Assembly (NCBI RefSeq): GCF_015752315.1
Contig: NZ_JADOVJ010000001.1
Coordinates: forward strand, 3,216,501 to 3,280,500
Reading direction: 5' to 3'
DNA from: Nocardioides luteus
GTDB taxonomy: Bacteria > Actinomycetota > Actinomycetes > Propionibacteriales > Nocardioidaceae
DNA length: 64,000 bases
Shown here: one piece after another, positions 51,980 to 57,540 of the stretch
Position numbering within the stretch: the stretch's first letter is position 1
Layout of the letters: every line of letters begins with the position of its first letter
Translations under genes and position numbers: made by a program
Notes under the pieces: generated by a model
Told to the model about the DNA's origin: nothing
Databases searched by the model: none
Seen by the model: only the letters and a program-made list of their open reading frames with translations

Positions 51980-51994
51980 GCGTCACACCGCCGC
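51980..51994 (+). repeat. Island direct repeat, copy E
   Basis: GCGTCACACCGCCGC, identical over 15 bases to copy D at 53114. The inverted arms CGTCA / TGACG (51981-51985 and 51996-52000) give it a perfect 5-bp dyad. It lies 30 bp beyond the stop of the gene at 52025. Confidence 0.65.
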
Positions 51995-52024
51995 CTGACG
52001 GACACCTTGATCTGCAGCGAGAAG

Positions 52025-52279
52025 CTACTCAGCCGGTCGCAGGTGTCGCTCCAGCACCTGCGCCGTTGCGTACGGCCCGTCGCCATCAACGTCGCGTTGC
52101 GGCTCGTCGAACCGGATCCACCACATCCGCTCGATACCTCGTCGAGTTTCGACAACACTGAACGGCTCGCCTGAGGGCAACGCCGTGATCTGGCCAGTCG
52201 GCTCGGCTGGCCACGGTCCTGGGCCGAAGTCCGGGTCCTGCATCACTTGGACGCGCGATCCTGTCTCGTACGTGGACAC
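52025..52279 (-). CDS. Hypothetical small protein, SH3-like
   Basis: An 84-residue protein starting at GTG 52279. The order of strands (GSRVQVMQDPDFGPGPWPAE, GQITALPSGEPFSVVE, MWWIRFDEPQRDVDGDGPY) looks like a small SH3/KOW-type beta barrel ending in a short helix (TAQVLERHLR). Similar small orphan proteins are common in actinobacteria; no function is known to me. No Shine-Dalgarno is evident. It is the only gene between repeat copies E and C. Confidence 0.6.
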   Translation of the reverse strand: MSTYETGSRVQVMQDPDFGPGPWPAEPTGQITALPSGEPFSVVETRRGIERMWWIRFDEPQRDVDGDGPYATAQVLERHLRPAE

Positions 52280-52332
52280 GGTGAGGAGTTTGACATGGAC
52301 CCTTTGTAGGGCAGGTCTTAGCCCGATGAGTC

Positions 52333-52347
52333 CGTCATTCCGCCGCG
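52333..52347 (+). repeat. Island direct repeat, copy C
   Basis: CGTCATTCCGCCGCG, identical over 15 bases to copy B. A GACG nearby can pair with its CGTC end. It stands 71 bp before the gene at 52418. Confidence 0.65.
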
Positions 52348-52417
52348 TTTGCCGACGATCCTTCGGAGACCTGGCCCGCCCACTGCTGCCAGCGTCAGGT
52401 CCCCGTACGGTTCGACC

Positions 52418-52876
52418 GTGGACATTGCGACCTGGATCGGCCTTGGAACCGGCCTTGGAACCCTCGTCACCGCCATCATTGGATTGAGATTCGTCGGTCG
52501 GCAGCTCCGCGAACAGCAGCGGACGCTGCGGGCGGAGTTGGGGAACCTCTACATCGAACGCTACTGGCAGATCGATGATGATCTACTCCTCGAGCGCAAG
52601 GGGTCGAAGCGGCACCGACAGCACCGGCACCGCTACCTACGCCTCTTCGAGGACGAGTTCGATGTCGCGAAGCTCGGGTTCCTAGACCCCGAACAGTGGC
52701 GAGCTTGGCACGGCGTGCTAAGCGACGAGGGCGCTCGTGAGCTGATCAGGGACGACCTTCGCGTATGTGATCCGAAAGGTGACTCGTTTCGTCGACTAAG
52801 GGCATGCATCACCCAGCGCGAGCGGGACGGCGCGGACCACGATGTGCGCCATTGTGAAGGTAACTACGCAGAGTAG
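52418..52876 (+). CDS. Hypothetical membrane-anchored protein
   Basis: A 152-residue protein with start GTG 52418. One N-terminal membrane segment (ATWIGLGTGLGTLVTAIIGL) is followed by a charged cytoplasmic-type region (REQQRTLRAELGNLYIERYWQIDD, FEDEFDVAKLGFLDPEQWRAW). Proteins of this shape are common orphan membrane proteins in bacterial accessory DNA. No catalytic motif is seen. It is the only supported gene between repeat copies C and D. Confidence 0.62.
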   Translation: MDIATWIGLGTGLGTLVTAIIGLRFVGRQLREQQRTLRAELGNLYIERYWQIDDDLLLERKGSKRHRQHRHRYLRLFEDEFDVAKLGFLDPEQWRAWHGVLSDEGARELIRDDLRVCDPKGDSFRRLRACITQRERDGADHDVRHCEGNYAE

Positions 52877-53237
52877 CGTCAGGGATGGATCTCTCCCGGA
52901 CCGGGTGCTTTCGGACCTCAAACTCCGCCGCGATCTCATGCCGTCGCGCTAATCCGCCACAGGGCGTCACCCCAGACCCGAGCCAAGTCTCCGGTTAGCT
53001 TTCCTTCGTGAGATTCCGTGAGCCGATGCCGCTGTTCGAGGTTCCCGCCGGCGCGCGCCGCTGACACCTCAGCTGAACGTCCCTTCCGTGCCCCGATCCA
53101 CTCGCGCAGTGGTGCGTCACACCGCCGCGCCTGATCGCCCAGATTGTCGCGGGCTGGATCGAACCGGTCGAAATCTGGTGTCACCCGCGGTGACGATTGG
53201 CCTGTGGGCAGGCCCGGACTGGCGATAACATGGCGAC
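52877..53237. other. Gene-free spacer
   Basis: This 361-bp stretch has no supported gene. It contains repeat copy D (53114) and a related degenerate sequence (CTCAAACTCCGCCGCG, 52917-52932). An open frame on the minus strand (52936-53253) starts at TTG, has no ribosome-binding site and shows no recognisable domain; it could be a gene remnant. Confidence 0.5.
53114..53128 (+). repeat. Island direct repeat, copy D
   Basis: GCGTCACACCGCCGC, identical over 15 bases to copy E. It lies about 110 bp upstream of the small zinc-finger-like gene. Confidence 0.65.
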
Positions 53238-53429
53238 GTGCCAGGGATGACAAGTGAACCCATTGGATTGCCAGACGATGGGCCGCCCGAAGGGTACGAA
53301 GGCCACTCGTCGATTGGCTTCGACTGCCTAGTCTGCGGTGCCCACGTGAAAGCCAAGCACGTTCGCCGTCACTCGGAATGGCACGAGAAGGTGGAACACC
53401 TCATACGGCGCATCCGCGGTGAGGGCTGA
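53238..53429 (+). CDS. Small zinc-finger-like protein
   Basis: A 63-residue protein starting at GTG 53238 (or ATG 53247). It has a possible Cys2-His metal site: FDCLVCGAHVKAKHVRRHSEWHEKVEHL, given here only as CLVC followed by histidines at short spacing (HVRRH, WH). The layout is that of a single C2H2-like finger with a basic helix. It could bind nucleic acid. It is a lone small gene between repeat copies D and F. Confidence 0.58.
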   Translation: MPGMTSEPIGLPDDGPPEGYEGHSSIGFDCLVCGAHVKAKHVRRHSEWHEKVEHLIRRIRGEG

Positions 53430-53554
53430 CCGTCCGGCCTGTGCCCGGAGAGGTCAGCATGCATCGCATCATCGGAGAGGCCGTCTCGCCTCAGCCCGGT
53501 AATGATGAAGCGGTGCCCGGGCAGTAGTTCGCCGCAGTCGAGTGCGATGCTCAT
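53369..53554 (-). CDS. Possible small protein
   Basis: A 61-residue frame starting at ATG 53554 behind a strong GGGGAGGAG site. The N-terminal half (MSIALDCGELLPGHRFIITG) looks protein-like, while the C-terminal half is Arg/Ser-rich. It overlaps the end of the zinc-finger-like gene by 61 bases on the other strand. The ribosome-binding site is the main support; it may be spurious or a remnant. Confidence 0.28.
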   Translation of the reverse strand: MSIALDCGELLPGHRFIITGLRRDGLSDDAMHADLSGHRPDGQPSPRMRRMRCSTFSCHSE

Positions 53555-53801
53555 GACGCTCCTCCCCACGGTCCTCGCGGTCCACCAACCTGTTCTGGTC
53601 CTTGCATTAAACCGGTAGCGAGACTCGGCGGGAAGGAACGGGTGCCTGACATAGCACGGACATGCCGCGGTCCGGTCGGGCGGCGAAACGTCCACTCGTG
53701 CCGCAGGTCATGTGCTTCAGAGGTACGTCACTTCGCCGCGAGCGCGCTACATCGCCGCGATGGATCAGCCACCGAAAGGGGGCTGTCGAGGTCTCCCTTT
53801 C
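53555..53801. other. Spacer carrying repeat copy F
   Basis: No supported gene is present; the stretch holds the last clear copy of the island repeat (53726) and a nearby second TCGCCGCGA word at 53752. Open frames crossing it lack start signals. Confidence 0.45.
53726..53740 (+). repeat. Island direct repeat, copy F
   Basis: CGTCACTTCGCCGCG, matching the consensus CGTCAYWYCGCCGC in the same orientation except at one variable position. It lies 62 bp beyond the stop of the RemA-like gene and is the rightmost copy seen. Confidence 0.5.
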
Positions 53802-54134
53802 CTACGGCGTCGTCGTGGCGAGGAGGCGTCGCGCACGACGACCCAGATCGCTCAGATCCACGCGACCCTCCTCAGCCGCGGCCGCCAGACGCGCGGCGAG
53901 GTCCATTGCCTCGTCGAGCTCGGGTGCGGTGACCGCGGACTCCTGGCCCATATCGCGAAGGATCGTGATCTCGGTCCTGGACGCGATCAAGGGGTCGGTG
54001 ACCCCGTCGATCCAGACTCGAGTGCGGCGGCCATCGCCGCGTTCCTCCCCGGTGATGCGCTCCAGGGCGAAGATACGGTCGGCGCGCGCGAACTTTCCGA
54101 AACCCAATGCCACCATCCGGGAGTCCGATGCCAT
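53802..54134 (-). CDS. RemA-like (DUF370) protein
   Basis: A 110-residue protein. The first 65 residues resemble RemA/DUF370: MVALGFGKFARADRIFALE, then RRTRVWIDGVTDPLIASRTE. RemA of Bacillus is a DNA-binding activator of biofilm matrix genes. The actinobacterial version has a longer, Ala/Glu/Arg-rich helical tail (ELDEAMDLAARLAAAAEEG). ATG 54134 starts it. It marks the right border of the repeat-bounded region. The DUF370 assignment is from pattern recognition. Confidence 0.6.
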   Translation of the reverse strand: MASDSRMVALGFGKFARADRIFALERITGEERGDGRRTRVWIDGVTDPLIASRTEITILRDMGQESAVTAPELDEAMDLAARLAAAAEEGRVDLSDLGRRARRLLATTTP

Positions 54135-54231
54135 GTTGTCATCTTGCCATCACGCATCGAACTTTTGATCTGGCGTGCAACCCCGGCCGGCGCGTCTACT
54201 TGATGGGACTATCCCAACAGGAGGTTCCGAG

Positions 54232-54612
54232 ATGCCGCGTCAGATCATCACGACACCGAACGCACCGAGCTCGCCGCTTTTCAGCCAGGGAGTCAAAGCC
54301 GGCTCCCAGGTGTTCATCTCGGGAACCACCGGCGTCGACCCGAGCACGGGTCGCATGGCCGGCGACAGCATCCAGGCCCAGACCCGCCAGGCGCTGGCGA
54401 ACTGCGAGGCCATCCTGCGGGAGGCGGGTGCGACCCTCGACGACGTCGTTGAGGTAGGCGTGCTGCTGACAGACCCGGGGGACTTCGCAGGAATGAACGA
54501 GGAATACGCCCGCTGGTTCCCGTCTGATCCACCAACTCGCTACGCGGCCAAACTGGGAGCCGAGATACCAGGACTACGTGTCTCGATTCGCATGACGGCG
54601 TGCGTTGCCTGA
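54232..54612 (+). CDS. ridA: RidA-family enamine/imine deaminase
   Basis: A 126-residue protein of standard RidA (YjgF/YER057c/UK114) length. Characteristic parts are APSSPLFSQGVKAGSQVFISG, TRQALANCEAILREAGATLDDVVEVGVLL and the pocket segment PPTRYAAKLGAEIPG. Family members hydrolyse reactive enamines from PLP enzymes. ATG 54232 follows AGGAGG. The usual catalytic-arginine position near the C-terminus reads VSIRMTACVA rather than the VEIEA motif of canonical RidA, so it may belong to a side branch with different substrates. Confidence 0.87.
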   Translation: MPRQIITTPNAPSSPLFSQGVKAGSQVFISGTTGVDPSTGRMAGDSIQAQTRQALANCEAILREAGATLDDVVEVGVLLTDPGDFAGMNEEYARWFPSDPPTRYAAKLGAEIPGLRVSIRMTACVA

Positions 54613-54751
54613 CCAAGCCTCATCCCGCTCACGTACACGACCTTGTGGCTCACTGGCATCGTCCTCTCCCCGGGAATGATGATCTGCCACCTCGGGCCCG
54701 ACCACTCCCGACGAAAACCACTAGCGTCGCGAGCGGGGAACGGGGGGCGCG

Positions 54752-55585
54752 ATGGCGCGGAGGCGGTGGGTCGGCATCGCGACAATGGTCGCGATCGCAG
54801 TGCTTGCCTCGACCGGCTGCGGCTCCGACGACGCTCAGGGCAGCGAAACCCCCGACACTTCCCCGACGTCCGTGACATCGCCGGAGGACGAGTCGTCTCT
54901 TCCTAGCGCTGCGTCAGAAGAGGTGCGGTGCCCCAGCGAGGAACTCACCGAGCTGTACGTCCCGCAGGACTGGACAGCCTCGAGCATCAACGTGTGCCAC
55001 GACGTCGGCCAGAGCAAGGTGCTGGTCATCAACGTGTCGGCGGTCTTCCTCAGAGTTGCTCCGGGTGCGGGTTCCGCACTCGCCTCATGGGGTCACGCCG
55101 AGACCGGCTCCTTCGAGAGCATGGTCTACGACGAGATCGTTGCCAGCTCCGACACAACGGATGCGTGGCTGATCCCTCCTGGTGGCTGGGTGGTGGTGAA
55201 CGGTTCTCCAGCCTCGGCGACTGTGGGCCTACCGCTGACCGAGCTCGCAACCGCGTACGCATTGGACAAGCTCGTCGGTTATGTCCTTTCCAAGCTGACC
55301 AGTCCTGACCTCGCTGCCGCCCAGCGCGTGTCGGCATGCGCTGTGGAATTCGGCGTGACCATCGCCAACACGCAGGACCCATCCGTTGACCTCGATTACC
55401 TGCTGGCCGACGCGATGCTGGGGGCCGGCGTTCAATGCGGGCCGTTGTTCCGGGAGCTTGCCACCGAAACGCCACCACCGGCTGCGCTCCAGGACGAGCT
55501 CGCCCGCTTCCGCAGCAGTATGAAGGCGAGCGTGGCTGACGATCTGATCCGGGCAGCGCGGAACTCTGTCCAAGTGCTTCGGTGA
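54752..55585 (+). CDS. Putative lipoprotein
   Basis: A 277-residue exported protein. ATG 54752 begins a lipoprotein signal (MARRRWVGIATMVAIAVL) with lipobox ASTGC, followed by a Ser/Thr/Asp/Pro-rich linker of about 35 residues. The mature part has four or five cysteines (VRCPSEELTELYVPQ, NVCHDVGQ, RVSACAVEF, GVQCGPLF), suggesting disulfides. I do not recognise the fold. It stands alone between ridA and the ABM-domain gene. Confidence 0.75.
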   Translation: MARRRWVGIATMVAIAVLASTGCGSDDAQGSETPDTSPTSVTSPEDESSLPSAASEEVRCPSEELTELYVPQDWTASSINVCHDVGQSKVLVINVSAVFLRVAPGAGSALASWGHAETGSFESMVYDEIVASSDTTDAWLIPPGGWVVVNGSPASATVGLPLTELATAYALDKLVGYVLSKLTSPDLAAAQRVSACAVEFGVTIANTQDPSVDLDYLLADAMLGAGVQCGPLFRELATETPPPAALQDELARFRSSMKASVADDLIRAARNSVQVLR

Positions 55586-55624
55586 ACGCAGAGTGGGTAT
55601 GGCATCCACGCGCCTAGAGGAGTA

Positions 55625-55667
55625 GACAGGGAAGAACCGGCGGTGCCGGTTCGGGCACTGCCCTGTC
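55625..55667 (+). promoter_or_regulatory. Two-tier stem-loop in front of the ABM-domain gene
   Basis: A perfect inner hairpin GAACCGGC-GGT-GCCGGTTC (55634-55652) is enclosed by outer arms GACAGGG / CCCTGTC (55625-55631 and 55661-55667), joined by an uneven internal loop. It ends four bases before the AAAGGAG ribosome-binding site of the next gene. It is either the terminator of the lipoprotein gene 40 bp upstream (no T-run is present) or a structured 5' leader. Confidence 0.55.
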
Positions 55668-55684
55668 CTAGAAAGGAGCGGGCT

Positions 55685-56287
55685 GTGTACGCACGTTCCA
55701 CTACGTTCCACGGGAGTCCCGGCAACATCGACGCGGGCATCACGTTCGTCAAGAACGAGGCCGGGCCCATGCTCGACAGCATCGAGGGCTGTCGCGGCCT
55801 GTCGATGCTGGTCGACCGCGAGTCCGGGCGATGCATCGCCACGAGTTCGTGGGAAGACGAGGCGACCATGCGCGCCAGCGATGGGCAGCTTCGTGCGCTA
55901 CGCGATCGAGGGAAGGACATCCTCGGTGGCGACATGCAGATCGACGAGTGGGAGATCGTCGTCATGCACCGTAGCCATCACGGCGAGTGCGCCCGGGTCA
56001 GCTGGCTGCAGGGTGACGTCGACGCCATGGCCGAGATCTTCCGGGTCGGGATCCTTCCCGAGCTCGAGCAGACCGATGGGTTCTGCAGCGCCAGCCTGCT
56101 GGTGAACCGGTCCTCCGGATTGGGGTGCGCCACCACGGCCTGGGAGTCCCGCGCCGCGATGGAAGCCAGCCGCCCGGCGGCCGACGACATGCGCAACCGG
56201 GCCGCGAGCGACGCGCGCGGCGAGATCGTCGACGTGCAAGAGTTCGACCTCGCGTACGCCCACCTGCACGTCCCCGAGATGGCCTGA
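55685..56287 (+). CDS. Protein with two ABM-like (antibiotic biosynthesis monooxygenase) domains
   Basis: A 200-residue protein starting at GTG 55685 behind AAAGGAG. It contains two tandem ferredoxin-like ABM units: RSTTFHGSPGNIDAGITF through the CRGLSMLVDRESGRCIATSSW region, and RVSWLQGDVDAMAEIF through CSASLLVNRSSGLGCATTAW. The internal repeat is evident in MLVDRESGRC versus LLVNRSSGLGC. Such proteins act as small cofactor-free monooxygenases or heme-binding/stress proteins. There are no biosynthetic genes nearby. Confidence 0.82.
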   Translation: MYARSTTFHGSPGNIDAGITFVKNEAGPMLDSIEGCRGLSMLVDRESGRCIATSSWEDEATMRASDGQLRALRDRGKDILGGDMQIDEWEIVVMHRSHHGECARVSWLQGDVDAMAEIFRVGILPELEQTDGFCSASLLVNRSSGLGCATTAWESRAAMEASRPAADDMRNRAASDARGEIVDVQEFDLAYAHLHVPEMA

Positions 56288-56376
56288 GTCCACGTCTCTT
56301 CGCCGAGCCCGCCCCGCCGTGGCCCGGGCTCGGCCAAGCCATCACGCGTCTCGCGCCAGCGTCCCGTCCGATGACC

Positions 56377-57540
56377 TCAGGTGATGCCGAGCATCGCAAC
56401 GTCCAGCTCGGGCAGGGCGGACATCTCCGCGGCGACCTCGGCCGCGCGCTCGCGGACCGTCTCTGAAGCCATCGTCTCGGCGACGAGCTCCTGCAGCCGT
56501 TCCACCTCGCCGCCCTGAGGAACGTGGAAGGCGGAGGCTCCGGAGCCGGGCAGGGCGGTCCCCACGCCTGCCTTCACGATGGCAGAACCGTTCGCGCCCT
56601 GATCGGCGAAGAGGGGCACGATCACCTGCGGGACGCCGGCGGCGAGCGCGTCGAGAACAGTGCCCGAGCCGCCGTGGTGGAGGATCACGGCCGCGTGGGA
56701 GAGGACGTCGGCGTGGTCGGCCCACGGTTCGATCCGTACGTCGGGGGCAGCGGCGATCTGTGCGGGGTCGAGGTCGTGGCCGATGGTGAAGACGGCTCTG
56801 ACCGGAAGAGCGCCGAGAACCTCGGCGACGATGTCGAACCACGGTCGCATCGGGAGCATCGTGGGCGCGACGGTGCCGAGGGTGGCATAGACGAAGCGTG
56901 GGTCGACGTCGCGTACGAGGGGCTCACCGACCCGGTAGCGCACGACAGCGGAGAACGGTGAGGGGTCGAGGCTCGCCGGGAACCTGGTCAGGACCGGCGA
57001 CTCGACGATCTCGCGGTGCAGCCCTGGTCGCCAGTCGTCGAGCACCGGTGCCGCCGTGCTTTCGAAGAACGCGATCTCCGAGCAGAGACTGACGCCGAGC
57101 CGCGCCTGGGGAACGCCCGCTTCGGCGGCGGCCAGGGCAGAGGCGTACTCGGCAGGATCTCGCAGGACCAGGTCGGGCCGGAGATCATCGATCGCGGCGC
57201 GAACGGCCGGGATCATGGCCCCGGAGTTGACCCGCGCGAAGAGGTCCCGCAGCACCAGCTCCCGCGACACCTCCATCGGCGATTCCGCCACCCGTTGCCA
57301 GATCGCTGCCACCGACGCCGGGTCAGGCGCAGCCCCGGCCCGGAAGTCGAACCCGCTGGCGGCCGCAGCCAGCCCCGGCGGCCCCACCACCGTGACCTCG
57401 TGCCCGTGCTCGGCGAGGCGTTTCAACCACGGCTTCATCGGGTTGAAGTGGCCCGCGCCTGCCGTCGACACCGCCAGGACGCGCATGCTGGGCACCGTGC
57501 CGGGCACCGGCGCGGTCCGGTCGGCGTCTGTCCCCGTCAT
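56377..57540 (-). CDS. Glycosyltransferase, GT1/UGT-like
   Basis: A 387-residue GT-B enzyme. The N-terminal acceptor domain starts with MRVLAVSTAGAGHFNPM and the C-terminal donor domain has the GT1 nucleotide-sugar motif VILHHGGSGTVLDALAAGVP, then QVIVPLFADQGANG. This resembles macrolide and natural-product glycosyltransferases (ErmE/OleD type). ATG 57540 overlaps the stop of the upstream metallophosphoesterase gene by one base (TGATG); ATG 57486 would begin right at the domain. The substrate is unknown. Coupling to a membrane phosphoesterase hints at cell-envelope or detoxification glycosylation, but this is inference. Confidence 0.86.
   Translation of the reverse strand: MTGTDADRTAPVPGTVPSMRVLAVSTAGAGHFNPMKPWLKRLAEHGHEVTVVGPPGLAAAASGFDFRAGAAPDPASVAAIWQRVAESPMEVSRELVLRDLFARVNSGAMIPAVRAAIDDLRPDLVLRDPAEYASALAAAEAGVPQARLGVSLCSEIAFFESTAAPVLDDWRPGLHREIVESPVLTRFPASLDPSPFSAVVRYRVGEPLVRDVDPRFVYATLGTVAPTMLPMRPWFDIVAEVLGALPVRAVFTIGHDLDPAQIAAAPDVRIEPWADHADVLSHAAVILHHGGSGTVLDALAAGVPQVIVPLFADQGANGSAIVKAGVGTALPGSGASAFHVPQGGEVERLQELVAETMASETVRERAAEVAAEMSALPELDVAMLGIT

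Noticed and set aside
52936..53253. Minus-strand frame of 105 codons in the spacer between repeats
   Set aside because: TTG start, no Shine-Dalgarno and no recognisable domain; possibly a decayed gene, not enough to call.
50634..53740. Classical integron attC sites
   Set aside because: I looked for GTTRRRY and RYYYAAC core sites around the repeats and did not find convincing pairs, and no integrase is in the window. Only a looser cassette-like claim is kept.
46335..54231. tRNA-anchored integrative element
   Set aside because: No tRNA gene, tRNA 3' fragment, integrase or flanking long direct repeats were seen at either side of the accessory island.
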